Source: Amphibacillus cookii (GTDB lineage Bacteria; Bacillota; Bacilli; Bacillales; Amphibacillaceae). Taken from it: a stretch of 64,000 nucleotides of DNA. Positions 25,402 through 34,741 of this stretch are shown here, piece by piece (position 1 is the first letter of the stretch; every line of letters starts with the position of its first letter). The notes under the pieces are model-generated. The model made no database searches, was not told where the DNA came from, and worked only from the letters and a program-made list of their open reading frames with translations. The stretch covers positions 186,001-250,000 of the forward strand of contig NZ_JAFBDS010000003.1 in assembly GCF_016908375.1 (NCBI RefSeq). The letters run 5' to 3'. The translations under genes and the position numbers were made by a program.

Positions 25402-26307
25402 TTAGATGATATCCATCACTTCTCGTGCTTGTTTGGCCAAATCCTCTGCAGCACTCAATACGTTCTTAAAGTCAGAAGTCGCTGTCGTAATATCTTCTTG
25501 GATTACCGTCACGTTATCTTGAACAGCTACTGTACTTTCAACCATTCGATCAATTTCTTCTGTAATCCCTTCAATTTTTTGTCTTATTTCTACAATCGAA
25601 TCTTCAACACCAGATGCTAGTTTCCTTACCTCACCAGCAACCACATTAAAACCGCGTCCATGATCCCCTGCCCGAGCGGCTTCAATTGCTGCGTTTAAAG
25701 CGAGTAAGTTTGTTTGCGAAGCAATTCCGCGTATCGTCTTAACAATATCTTGAATAGAATCTGTTTGCTTTTGTAAAGATATCAATGTTTGATGACTATT
25801 TTGATAAACATTTGCCATATGATCAATCTTACTTGATATGGCTTCACTTCGTTTTATTCCTGTTTCAGCCCGTTGATTTAAGGTACTGGACATCGCTTGT
25901 AATTCTTCAACCACCGTTGTCGCTGTATTTTGTCGCTTCGTAACATCGGTTGCCACTTTTACGACACCGATAACCTGACGATGAGCATCAATTAACGGCA
26001 TATATGTCGCCTCTAACCAGATACGCGCTCCATTTTTTGCTTTACGATCAATTTTATCTTGGAAGCTTTGACCAGATAATAAATCTTGCCATAACTGACG
26101 ATACGCAGAGCTCTTAGCAAAATCCTCAAAGCATAATTGCTTATGATCCATTCCCATCATTTCCCGTTCTTGATAGCCCATGGTTTGGGCAAACGCCTGA
26201 TTAACATAGGATACTTTTCGCTCTAAGTCAAAGCGTATAATAGCTAAATTCTGATCTAATGCTTGCATAACGACATTGGTTACATCTAGTGATTCGGTTT
26301 GATTCAT
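25402..26307 (-). CDS. PAS-domain soluble methyl-accepting chemotaxis protein
   Basis: A 301-aa cytoplasmic chemoreceptor. Residues 10-130 form a PAS domain ending in a PAC-like segment ([26 protein letters not shown]). From about 150 onwards comes a short MCP signalling helix pair with the tip [36 protein letters not shown]. There is no membrane segment, so it would sense an internal signal such as redox or energy state, as in Aer-like receptors without the anchor. Single gene; ATG after GGGGGAAG. Confidence 0.85.
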   Translation of the reverse strand: MNQTESLDVTNVVMQALDQNLAIIRFDLERKVSYVNQAFAQTMGYQEREMMGMDHKQLCFEDFAKSSAYRQLWQDLLSGQSFQDKIDRKAKNGARIWLEATYMPLIDAHRQVIGVVKVATDVTKRQNTATTVVEELQAMSSTLNQRAETGIKRSEAISSKIDHMANVYQNSHQTLISLQKQTDSIQDIVKTIRGIASQTNLLALNAAIEAARAGDHGRGFNVVAGEVRKLASGVEDSIVEIRQKIEGITEEIDRMVESTVAVQDNVTVIQEDITTATSDFKNVLSAAEDLAKQAREVMDII

Positions 26308-26403
26308 GATTGACTTCCCCCAAAAAGTTAATGTTCTCTCGAAATGAAGATAACTGTTATTTACATACCCCTTAATGTATAGGAGGAAACCTGTTTCGTC
26401 TAT

Positions 26404-27426
26404 TTATTTTAGCTTTTTAAACACTTGATTAGCTGATGAAACCATCGCTACTTTATCCGCTTGAGGTTGAATAAACTGTTTTGCTTGATTGACAGCATGT
26501 GCTGCATCTTGGAAAGCACCAGCAATTAAATTCAACTTGCCATCATAGTGAATAATATCACCAGCTCCAAACACACCTGCAACTGATGATTTTCCATAAG
26601 CTGTTCCTTTGATATAGAAATTGTCTTTCCGTTCAATGGGCAAATCACTATTGTCTAATAGCGAAGCGATTTGTTCATAGCCATGATTGACTAATACATC
26701 ATCGACATCAATAATCTGTGTTTGATTTGTCATTTGTTCCTTTACAACGACTTGTCTTATTTTAAGTTGACAGTCATCAGCAATCAATTCAACCAATTCT
26801 GTGTCTAATAAGCAGGTCGTCTTACCATTCAACAATGTAGAAACACTTGCTTCATGTCCTTTTAGTAAATCTTTTCGATAGACGAGATAAACTTTTTTTG
26901 CAATCTCTGATAATTCGTTTGCCCAATCAATGGCAGAATTACCACCGCCTGAAATAAGTACCGTCCGATCACGATAATATTCTAATGGCTTTACTTGGTA
27001 ATGAAGGTTCGTTTGTTCAAAGCGTTCTGTCCCTACAAACGTTAACTTTTTCGGATTTATCACACCACTTCCAACAGCAACAATCACGGTTTTTGATAAG
27101 TGGTCACTTCCATCTACAGTTTCCAATAAGAAAGCGCCTGATTCCATTTGACGAATAGACTTAACCGTTTGATTGAAAACAATGGTTGGTGAAAATGTCA
27201 TGGCTTGCTCAGTCATCTGTTCAATCAATTGATAACCTGTGATAACTGGAATGGCTCCCACATCCCAAATCTTCTTTTCTTGATAAAAGCGAACTTTGCC
27301 ACCTAATTCACTTTGACTTTCAATGATCTTTGTTTTCATCTCACGTAATCCACTATAAAATGCCGCGTACAGTCCCGCTGGCCCTCCACCAATTATCGTC
27401 GTATCGTATAATTCTAATTCTTCCAT
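26404..27426 (-). CDS. ferredoxin--NADP reductase, YumC (thioredoxin-reductase-like) type
   Basis: A 340-aa flavoprotein. FAD loop IIGGGPAGLYAAFYSGLRE at residues 11-29, NADPH loop VLISGGGNSAIDWANE near 155-170, and a second FAD contact GVFGAGDI near 290. The CxxC redox pair of thioredoxin reductase is absent, which fits the YumC-type ferredoxin/flavodoxin-NADP reductases of Bacillus. A Fur box overlaps its promoter, so it is likely made under iron limitation. Confidence 0.88.
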   Translation of the reverse strand: MEELELYDTTIIGGGPAGLYAAFYSGLREMKTKIIESQSELGGKVRFYQEKKIWDVGAIPVITGYQLIEQMTEQAMTFSPTIVFNQTVKSIRQMESGAFLLETVDGSDHLSKTVIVAVGSGVINPKKLTFVGTERFEQTNLHYQVKPLEYYRDRTVLISGGGNSAIDWANELSEIAKKVYLVYRKDLLKGHEASVSTLLNGKTTCLLDTELVELIADDCQLKIRQVVVKEQMTNQTQIIDVDDVLVNHGYEQIASLLDNSDLPIERKDNFYIKGTAYGKSSVAGVFGAGDIIHYDGKLNLIAGAFQDAAHAVNQAKQFIQPQADKVAMVSSANQVFKKLK

Positions 27427-27481
27427 TTAACCACCCCAATAAATTTAAAAATATATAATTGACATTTTAGTTACATGTTAA

Positions 27482-27518
27482 AGTATAACATATAAACTGC
27501 GACTGATAATCATTGTCA
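27482..27518 (-). promoter_or_regulatory. Fur box overlapping promoter of the ferredoxin-NADP reductase gene
   Basis: TGATAATCATTGTCA at 27504-27518 matches the 7-1-7 Fur consensus TGATAATNATTATCA with one mismatch. On the minus strand TTATCA inside the box, 16 bases and TATACT (27482-27487) read as a promoter, so the repressor would cover the -35. Confidence 0.7.
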
Positions 27519-27561
27519 TTTGTTTTTTGTTATAATTTGATTGTTGTGAGATTACGAAACA

Positions 27562-27594
27562 AAAAGAAGCTGATACAAAAAATCAGCTTCTTTT
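27562..27594. terminator. bidirectional terminator
   Basis: AAAAGAAGCTGAT pairs with ATCAGCTTCTTTT. T-rich runs follow on both strands. It separates the chemoreceptor end at 27616 from the reductase promoter. Confidence 0.75.
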
Positions 27595-27615
27595 ATATGA
27601 AATGAACATTTTTTG

Positions 27616-29301
27616 CTAAGTTGTTTTAAAGTGGCTAACTTCTTTAGAAAGTCCCTCAGCTAATTCCGCTAATGTTGTCGCACTATTTGAAATTTCCTCC
27701 ATTGAACTCAATGATTGTTCAGATGAAGCGGCGGTCTCTTCAATTCCTGCCGCTGACTCTTCAGAAATGGAGGCAATCTCCTCAATCGATGCATTGATTT
27801 GTGAACTTTCTTGCGTGATCTCAGATAAGTTGGTGGCTACTTTCTTCACCACTTTATCCATTAAACCGATTGAATCATTAATAGATGTAAAGTTCTCGCC
27901 TGTTTTAGCCATTTGTGTCGTTCCTTGATTAACTTCTTTATAACCTGTTTCTAAAGCCGTAACCACGTCAGTCGTTTCTGCTTGAATACCATCGATAATC
28001 GTTGTAATCTCTCGAACAGAACTTGAGACATCCTCTGCTAGTTTACGCACCTCATCGGCAACAACTGCAAATCCTTTACCATGTTCACCGGCTCTTGCAG
28101 CCTCAATCGCAGCATTAAGTGCTAGCAAATTAGTTTGTTCTGCAATATCTTGAATCACATCAACGAGTCTAGAAATGTCTTGTGAACGTTTATCTAAACC
28201 TTCCACTTTTTGCACCGCATCTTGAACAATCTGATCAATCGTCATCATTTGTTGTATAGATTGCTCCATCATTTGAAAACCTTCATCTGTTTTTTCTAAT
28301 ACCATTTGTGATTCGTTGGATACTTTGTTTGTATTGTTATTAGCATCCGTAATCATTTGGACAAATTGCTCCATTTTTTCAGATAAAAGTGTTACTGTAC
28401 TTGCTTGAGTCTCCCCGCCAGTTGAAAGTTCCTGCATGGTCGAAGCAATTTGTTCACTTCCCTCACGCACTTCATTAGCAGATTGTGTTAACTCCTCACT
28501 TGCACCAGATACTTGATCTGTTGTGTTTGCAACACTTAGAATGACCGCTTGCAAATCTTCTTGCATTTGGTTAGCTGAATCGACAAGCTCGCCAATCTCA
28601 TCTTTACGTTTTGTGATCAATCGATCATTTCTTAAATCACCACTCGCGATTGCTTTCATTCTAGTCGATAACTGACTTAGTGGACCACCAATTGCTCGTC
28701 CCATATAAAGACCTAATCCGATTGCCACGATCACAGCTGCTATGGAAATCGCAAGAATAACCAATCGAATCGTTTCGTATGTGCTCGCACTATTATTATA
28801 ATCTTCTCCAGCTATCTCTAAATTGATATCTCTTAGTTGTTGTAAATCAGCACTAAATGTTCTAAAAAACTCACCATTCCCCACAATGCCAGACAAAGCT
28901 TCTTCAAAATTACCGCCTATAATTAAAGAAACATTTTCTTCCACTGATTGACTGTAAATATTCCAATCGTCCAACATGCGTTCAAAAGTATCTAACTCAT
29001 CTGCTCGCATCTCACTTGTGTCAAATTGATCAAGCAGTGCATTAATTTGTTCAACATTTTCCATCGCATTAGAGGCTCTTGTTTCATCTTCTTCTGCCAC
29101 ACTCGAAAGCATTTGAACACGTACATTCTCACCTAATTGAATCACTTCTGTTAATCTCCCCAAAGGATGAACACGGTCTTGATACATGGTTTGATTATAC
29201 CGATATACACTTTGCAAACTAAAATAAGCAGTTACTGCTATTATTAGAAGTAATCCAGCAATTGATAAATACGATATAATTAATTTCCCCTTTATATACA
29301 C
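27616..29301 (-). CDS. transmembrane methyl-accepting chemotaxis protein
   Basis: A 561-aa chemoreceptor. Membrane helix 1 at about 8-28, an extracellular four-helix-type sensor to about 175, helix 2 at about 180-203, HAMP at about 204-257, and a long signalling coiled coil whose tip reads [38 protein letters not shown]. The N-terminal sensor has the MCP 4HB look ([18 protein letters not shown]). The ligand is unknown. Single gene with a GAAGGAAGA-type ribosome binding site. Confidence 0.9.
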   Translation of the reverse strand: MYIKGKLIISYLSIAGLLLIIAVTAYFSLQSVYRYNQTMYQDRVHPLGRLTEVIQLGENVRVQMLSSVAEEDETRASNAMENVEQINALLDQFDTSEMRADELDTFERMLDDWNIYSQSVEENVSLIIGGNFEEALSGIVGNGEFFRTFSADLQQLRDINLEIAGEDYNNSASTYETIRLVILAISIAAVIVAIGLGLYMGRAIGGPLSQLSTRMKAIASGDLRNDRLITKRKDEIGELVDSANQMQEDLQAVILSVANTTDQVSGASEELTQSANEVREGSEQIASTMQELSTGGETQASTVTLLSEKMEQFVQMITDANNNTNKVSNESQMVLEKTDEGFQMMEQSIQQMMTIDQIVQDAVQKVEGLDKRSQDISRLVDVIQDIAEQTNLLALNAAIEAARAGEHGKGFAVVADEVRKLAEDVSSSVREITTIIDGIQAETTDVVTALETGYKEVNQGTTQMAKTGENFTSINDSIGLMDKVVKKVATNLSEITQESSQINASIEEIASISEESAAGIEETAASSEQSLSSMEEISNSATTLAELAEGLSKEVSHFKTT

Positions 29302-29508
29302 TTCTTCCTTCCCCCTTTGTATGCATATGCCTTATCTTTTATCAACTTATCTTAAATGTTAAAGGCATAATTTCTTGTTGTTGTGTACATATACTACATA
29401 TCGTCATAAAGTCCTCAAACTTAATACTTATGCTAACTTTATTTTTATATCTGTAAAGTATACAAAAATAACCATCAGTGCGCTTTCGCTCTTCTCCAAC
29501 TAATTACA
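29302..29508. other. intergenic region upstream of the chemoreceptor
   Basis: AT-rich sequence that should hold the chemoreceptor promoter. I see no gene or RNA in it; it runs into a dispersed repeat copy. Confidence 0.4.
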
Positions 29509-29606
29509 GGTTCATTGAGTGAATCAAGACATTAGCCTCCGTTAGCGTCCACCTCAATCGATTGATCTAAGCTCTCCATTTTAAGGACAGTTATCTGTGA
29601 TAAAAC
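29509..29606. repeat. dispersed repeat, degenerate long copy (R1)
   Basis: GGTTCATTGAGTGAATCAAG, then GACATTAGCCTCCGTTAGCG, CCACCTCAAT and the end TTATCTGTGATAAAAC. These blocks match the better copy at 54205-54458 in the same order. The first block (GATAAAACGAAAC) and the second hairpin arm are lost or decayed. Confidence 0.7.
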
Positions 29607-29785
29607 AAAAATGTTTGCAAATGAATAAGCTTTTAACCCCTCCTTACTTTTTTATGGACTTTCAATACTTGCTATTTAAACGGCATAAATAAGATTTATT
29701 ACAAAAAAAGCTCCCCCAAAACAGGAGAGCAAAATTTTTAAAAAAATCCGTACATATTAATATGCTTAGAATTAGCTGCATCATT

Positions 29786-30919
29786 TTATTCAAGCTTTTT
29801 TATATAATCTCGATTTAATTGCGTTAAGGTATTAACCCCAACAATGGCAAGACTTGTATCCAAATCTTTAATAAGGTTGTTCAAAACTGCCGTCACTCCA
29901 TACTGACCGTCAATAAGACCGTAAACATAAGGTCGACCAAGTAATACCCCATTTGCCCCTAAAGCAAAGGCCTTTAAAATATCCGTTCCTCGTCTTATAC
30001 CACCATCAACAAGAATAGCGACTTTATCCTGAACCGCCTCTACAATGGCGGGTAATGCTTCTAGCCCGCTGATTACCCCATCTAGTTGGCGCCCCCCATG
30101 GTTAGAGACAATAATACCATCGACCCCTATTTCAGCAGCTTGCTTGGCATCATCTAAGTGTAAAATACCTTTTAAAATAATAGGTAGGTCAGTGATCTCT
30201 TGTAACCATTTAATATTTTCCCAAGTTAAGTTCTGCTTAAATAAAATCGATTTAATCGATGCAATGATCTCTGCCTGAGACAATAAAGAATCTGGATTGT
30301 ATCGTTGGTTAAATACCGGATCTGTCATAAAATTCGCGATCCCCTCCCCAGTTTGCATCGGGAAATATTGATTAGTCATATCCACTTCGCGCCATCCTAA
30401 AAAAGGCGTGTCGACTGTAACAACTATACCATGGTAACCCACGGCTTCCGCTCGTTTTATAAAGCTTTCAGCAACAGCTTGATCATTCGGCCAATACAGT
30501 TGAAAGTAATGCGGATTATCACCCATAATATCAGAGATCTCTTCAATTGAGGTCGATGATACCGTACTAGCAATATAAGGAACCCCTTGATCTCGAGCAG
30601 CACGAGCCGATGCTTTCTCACCTTCTGGGTGGATAATGGCTTGAAAACCAACGGGTGCCATTAAAAAGGGGAATGGATGATGACGATTAAACAGCGAAAT
30701 CGATAAATCACGCTTTATCACATCTTTGAGCACTTTTGGTACTAGTGCTAATCGTTCAAAGGCACGATCATTTTGACCAAGTGTGGTTTCAGCACCGGAT
30801 CCACTTCGGACATAGCCAAACGGCCCATGATCTAGCTGTTCTTGACATCGTAATTCCCAATCTTGATATGAAAATGGATAGTTTGTTGCCAAACGATCAA
30901 TACTCGTCACAATGCTCAC
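29786..30919 (-). CDS. FMN-dependent alpha-hydroxy-acid oxidase, lactate oxidase-like
   Basis: A 377-aa TIM-barrel flavoenzyme. It has APVGFQ near residue 92, the catalytic VSNHGGRQLDG near 272 with the active-site histidine and arginine, and DGGIRRGTDILKAFALGANGVLLGRP near 308 for FMN phosphate. This is the lactate oxidase/lactate 2-monooxygenase/glycolate oxidase family, using oxygen; which acid is used is not certain. The GTG start lies three bases after the metI stop and its ribosome binding site is inside the end of metI, so it is part of the riboswitch-controlled methionine operon. Confidence 0.85.
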   Translation of the reverse strand: MSIVTSIDRLATNYPFSYQDWELRCQEQLDHGPFGYVRSGSGAETTLGQNDRAFERLALVPKVLKDVIKRDLSISLFNRHHPFPFLMAPVGFQAIIHPEGEKASARAARDQGVPYIASTVSSTSIEEISDIMGDNPHYFQLYWPNDQAVAESFIKRAEAVGYHGIVVTVDTPFLGWREVDMTNQYFPMQTGEGIANFMTDPVFNQRYNPDSLLSQAEIIASIKSILFKQNLTWENIKWLQEITDLPIILKGILHLDDAKQAAEIGVDGIIVSNHGGRQLDGVISGLEALPAIVEAVQDKVAILVDGGIRRGTDILKAFALGANGVLLGRPYVYGLIDGQYGVTAVLNNLIKDLDTSLAIVGVNTLTQLNRDYIKKLE

Positions 30920-30922
30920 CTT

Positions 30923-31606
30923 CTAATCCTTTTTCGCTCGATCAGCTATTTGATTGCCAAGTGTTTGAATCACTTGAATAATAATGATTAAGATCACAAT
31001 GGTTGCATACATAACCACAGGTTCATAGCGGAGGTGACCAAAGCGATAAGCCACATCACCTAAACCACCAGCTCCAACAAGACCAGCCATTGCAGTAGCA
31101 CCAATTAAGCCAATGACAGCAATGGTAATCCCTAAAATAATTGATGGTTTAGCTTCACGTACCATCACATGCCAAATAATATCTCGCGTTCGAATGCCCA
31201 TCGCTTCATAAGCCTCTATAACACCCTTATCGACTTCTAGTAAGGCTGACTCCATTAACCGGGCAATGTATGGGGCGGTAAACACAACAAGTGGAACAAT
31301 AACACCACGTACACCCATTGATGTCCCAACAATAAACCGTGTGAAAGGAAGCAGTGTGAATAATAAAATAATGAAAGGTACAGATCGAATAATATTAATG
31401 ATTACGTTTAAAAATCCAGAAAGATATTTATTGCCCAGACTTTTCCCAGGACGACTCAATACGAGTAAAACCCCTAACGGCAGTCCAATAATAATTGAAA
31501 TAATTAAAGAAATGCTGACCATTTGGAATGTTTCAATCGTTGATTCCCAAATTAAACCGCTCCAACGATCAATAAACGCTAAGATTTCATTCATTAATTT
31601 AACCAC
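30923..31606 (-). CDS. metI: methionine ABC transporter permease
   Basis: A 227-aa membrane protein with about five helices and the binding-protein-dependent transport motif EAYEAMGIRTRDIIWHVMVREAKP near residue 130, which contacts MetN. The segment GATAMAGLVGAGGLGDVAYRFG is typical of MetI. GTG start with GAGGTGA upstream, overlapping the end of metN by eight bases. Confidence 0.93.
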   Translation of the reverse strand: MVKLMNEILAFIDRWSGLIWESTIETFQMVSISLIISIIIGLPLGVLLVLSRPGKSLGNKYLSGFLNVIINIIRSVPFIILLFTLLPFTRFIVGTSMGVRGVIVPLVVFTAPYIARLMESALLEVDKGVIEAYEAMGIRTRDIIWHVMVREAKPSIILGITIAVIGLIGATAMAGLVGAGGLGDVAYRFGHLRYEPVVMYATIVILIIIIQVIQTLGNQIADRAKKD

Positions 31607-32624
31607 GTCGCTTCACCTCACTTACCTTAACACCTTGTTCTTGCAAATAGGCTAAAGCCTTATCTGTCTCGACTTTATCACCCTGAATATGTGCTGTTAA
31701 TTTACCAAACGGCTGATCCTTTAGTTGAACAATATTTCCTGATAAAATGTTTGACTGAATATCGAATTGTTTAGATAACATCGATAATGCCGGTTGATCC
31801 GCAGAATGCCCGACAAAAGTTAAATTAATAATTGGGCCTTGTTTTTCAAGGTCATCAATAATGGTATCAGGAATGTCACTAGGAAAAATACTACTCACAA
31901 ATTTCTCTGTCGTCTTGTTTTTTGGCTGTGTATAAATATCGATAACTTTACCTTGTTCAATCACTTGACCATTTTCCATAACGGCGACTTGATCACAGAT
32001 CTTCTGAATCACATGCATTTCGTGTGTAATCAACAGGATCGTTATCCCAAATTCTCGATTGATTTTGAGTAGCAAATCGAGTATAGCATCCGTTGTCTCA
32101 GGATCAAGCGCACTTGTTGCTTCATCACTCAATAACACCTCAGGCTCATGAGATAACGCCCTTGCAATAGCCACACGTTGCTTTTGACCACCAGAAAGCT
32201 GGTTAGGGAAAACTTTCTTTTTATCAGCTAAACCGACAATATTTAAGTATTTATCAACACGCTTTTTGATTTCACTTGACGATACCCCTGTCAATTTTAG
32301 TGGGATCGCAATGTTGTCATAAACATTAGCTGTTGTCAAAAGGTTAAAGCCTTGAAAAATCATCCCAATATTCTGGCGGGCTTGTCGAAGCTGTTCTGTT
32401 GACATCTCCCCTAATTCGGCCCCATCTATAATGACTTCGCCTGACGTCGGACGTTCTAGATAATTGACACAGCGAACCAAGGTACTCTTCCCCGCTCCAC
32501 TGTAGCCAATCACACCAAAGATTTCGCCTTTTTTAACATGAAGACTGACATCATTAAGTGCAAGCACATCTTCATTTTTCTTTTTTGATTCAAATGTCTT
32601 TGATAAATGCCTTAATTCGATCAT
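31599..32624 (-). CDS. metN: methionine ABC transporter ATP-binding protein
   Basis: A 341-aa ATPase. Walker A GYSGAGKST near residue 38, signature LSGGQKQR near 142, Walker B VLLSDEATSALD near 162, H-loop LLITHE. The C-terminal 90 residues form the NIL domain (INLTFVGHSADQPALSML...) which binds methionine and inhibits transport. It works with MetI and MetQ in methionine import. The ATG follows AAGGGG. Confidence 0.95.
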   Translation of the reverse strand: MIELRHLSKTFESKKKNEDVLALNDVSLHVKKGEIFGVIGYSGAGKSTLVRCVNYLERPTSGEVIIDGAELGEMSTEQLRQARQNIGMIFQGFNLLTTANVYDNIAIPLKLTGVSSSEIKKRVDKYLNIVGLADKKKVFPNQLSGGQKQRVAIARALSHEPEVLLSDEATSALDPETTDAILDLLLKINREFGITILLITHEMHVIQKICDQVAVMENGQVIEQGKVIDIYTQPKNKTTEKFVSSIFPSDIPDTIIDDLEKQGPIINLTFVGHSADQPALSMLSKQFDIQSNILSGNIVQLKDQPFGKLTAHIQGDKVETDKALAYLQEQGVKVSEVKRRG

Positions 32625-32659
32625 CTCGATCTACCCCTTCGCCTCAAACATATCCATAC

Positions 32660-33472
32660 TTACCAAGAAGTGACTACTGAACCTTCAAATGTTTCATCCA
32701 CAAACTGCTGGATTTCTTCTGACTGATAAAGATCAATTAATTGCTGAACCACTGGATCATCTTGATTTTCCTCTCGAACTACAAGTAAGTTAACCCACGG
32801 CGAATCACTAGGTTCGATAAAAATTGAATCTTGAGTCGGTACATAGCCATGCTCAATTGCAAAATTTGTATTAATCGTCGCAGCAGCCAATTCATCTAAT
32901 TGACGAGGAATTTGTGATGCTTCTAGTTCTACAAAGTTTAAATCTAACGGATTTTCTACAATGTCCAATACCGTTGCTGACGTTCCAGCTTCCTCATCTA
33001 AAGTAATAAGACCAGCATCTTCGAATAAAATTAAAGCACGTGCACCATTAGTTGGATCATTTGGCAACCCAACTGAGTCGCCTTCTTCTAGTTCTGAAAC
33101 ATCAGAAATTGCTGTAGAGTAAATCCCCATTGGAAAATTTACCGTTGTTGCAACATCAACAAGATTATAGCCACGATCTTCAATAAAATCATCTAAAAAT
33201 GGTTTGTGTTGATAGCTATTTGCGTCTAGCTCTCCCTCTTCCAATGCTGTATTTGGCATAACATATTCTTGGAAAACTTCAACATTAATCGTCAAACCTT
33301 CTTCTTCAGCTAACTCAGCTACTTTTTCCATAATTTGTTCGTGCGGTCCTGCTGTAACCCCTACTGTTAACTCGTCTTCGGAAAGTGCGTCTCCCTCAGC
33401 ATTTCCCCCTCCACACGCTGTTAAAATGGTTAAAATAGTAATTATTCCTAACAAACTAAGAAACTTCTTCAT
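32660..33472 (-). CDS. metQ: methionine-binding lipoprotein
   Basis: A 270-aa NlpA/MetQ family lipoprotein. The signal peptide ends in a lipobox ILTAC with Cys20; the mature protein has LTVGVTAGPHEQIMEKV, LEEGELDANSYQHKPFLDDF and SVGLPNDPTNGARALILFEDAGLI, all MetQ hallmarks for methionine binding. It is the first gene after the SAM riboswitch. ATG after AAGGGGG. Confidence 0.95.
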   Translation of the reverse strand: MKKFLSLLGIITILTILTACGGGNAEGDALSEDELTVGVTAGPHEQIMEKVAELAEEEGLTINVEVFQEYVMPNTALEEGELDANSYQHKPFLDDFIEDRGYNLVDVATTVNFPMGIYSTAISDVSELEEGDSVGLPNDPTNGARALILFEDAGLITLDEEAGTSATVLDIVENPLDLNFVELEASQIPRQLDELAAATINTNFAIEHGYVPTQDSIFIEPSDSPWVNLLVVREENQDDPVVQQLIDLYQSEEIQQFVDETFEGSVVTSW

Positions 33473-33700
33473 GTTAATTCCCCCTTGTTTTAATATAACG
33501 AATAGCTGAACACCTTTTCTCTCTTGATCCTTTGTGATATTTACTTACCTCTCAAGTCTAAAAATGGAATTCGAAATACTTAAAAAATTTAGACTTTTGA
33601 AAAACTAACTAAATCTTAAGCGATTAAGCTCGCCCTATTATACATATTTGGAATTATAAGTTTTGACTTTGCTAATCTTATTGTTTCCCAACGTATAATA

Positions 33701-33860
33701 AAACCCTCTTCTTATCAATTTAAGAAGAGGGTTTAACTAGATAAAGTTAACTCTTCTTATCTTTCAAGCGATCGCTTGCTGGATTTGGCACAGTGACGGA
33801 TAACGTCTGTTGCCGAGGCTTCAAAGGGCCAGTCCCTCCACCTCTCTGGATAAGAATATG
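33701..33860 (-). promoter_or_regulatory. SAM-I (S-box) riboswitch with terminator
   Basis: On the minus strand the leader reads CTTATCCAGAGAGGTGGAGG, GACTGGCCCTTTGAAGCCTC, GGCAACAG and on to CAAGCGATCGCTTG and GAAAGATAAG, the conserved S-box core with its closing P1 helix. It is followed by a terminator hairpin at 33701-33733 (AACCCTCTTCTTA with complement, then TTTTATT). High SAM would end transcription before metQ. Confidence 0.95.
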
Positions 33861-33925
33861 CTATTCGTTATTTATATTGTGCTTATTACTTTACAATGGC
33901 TACACACAGAAGTCAAACCTTTTTT

Positions 33926-34741
33926 TCAGATTTGTCTATTTTTTTTGAAACCATCCAAAGATTGGTACAATTCTGTCCGCCGATCTTGATATACTGGGAT
34001 TTCTTTCCGCACACGATCGACTTCCTCCCATGTTATATTGGCGAGCAGAGTCATTGCTTGGTCATCTGCTTCCGCTATAATTTCTCCCCACGGACCAATA
34101 ACCATTGAATGTCCGCCAAACATATTATTGGGATCTTCCCCGATTCTATTACATGCAACAACATAACACTGATTTTCAATTGCCCGACTAATTAACAAGG
34201 TTCGCCAATGATCAATCCTTGGTTTCGGCCATTCAGCCACTACAAATAACACTTTTGCTCCGTTTAACATATGGGTTCTGACCCATTCAGGAAAGCGAAT
34301 ATCATAACAAATAACAGCAGCAGCTTGTTGATCGTCAATCGTAAACAAACCATCTATACTTCCTTGTTGCAAAAACTTCTCTTCTTCCATTAATCGGAAT
34401 AAATGTACTTTGTCATATTGCTTAATAAGTTCACCTTGACGATCAATCACGATCAAGGTATTATAATAGCCGGTCTCTTTAGCATTCGCAATTGACCCCG
34501 CAACAAAATTGACTTGATATTGCTTGGCTAGCTTAGCAATAAACCCGATCGTTATTTCTCCACTCTGCTCAGCAATCTGATCAAAGCGAGCTAAATCATA
34601 GCCCGTTGTCCAAAGTTCGGGTAATACAAACAAATCGATTGTTTCTTCGGCTACAGCCTGTTCGACCTGCTGTTTAACATATCGACGATTGGCCTCTGGG
34701 TCGCCAAAAGCAATATCCATTTGAATAATCGCTATTTTCAC
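33926..34741 (-). CDS. mtnU: carbon-nitrogen hydrolase, omega-amidase MtnU/YkrU type
   Basis: A 271-aa nitrilase-superfamily enzyme. Catalytic Glu in LPELWTTGYD near residue 41, Lys in QYDKVHLFR near 110, Cys in AVICYDIRFPEW near 145. The closest memory is Bacillus YkrU/MtnU, an omega-amidase acting on 2-oxo-4-methylthiobutyramide-type amides formed by glutamine transaminase in methionine salvage. The GTG start overlaps the stop of the dehydrogenase gene by two bases. The divergent mtnE supports the role. Confidence 0.82.
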   Translation of the reverse strand: MKIAIIQMDIAFGDPEANRRYVKQQVEQAVAEETIDLFVLPELWTTGYDLARFDQIAEQSGEITIGFIAKLAKQYQVNFVAGSIANAKETGYYNTLIVIDRQGELIKQYDKVHLFRLMEEEKFLQQGSIDGLFTIDDQQAAAVICYDIRFPEWVRTHMLNGAKVLFVVAEWPKPRIDHWRTLLISRAIENQCYVVACNRIGEDPNNMFGGHSMVIGPWGEIIAEADDQAMTLLANITWEEVDRVRKEIPVYQDRRTELYQSLDGFKKNRQI

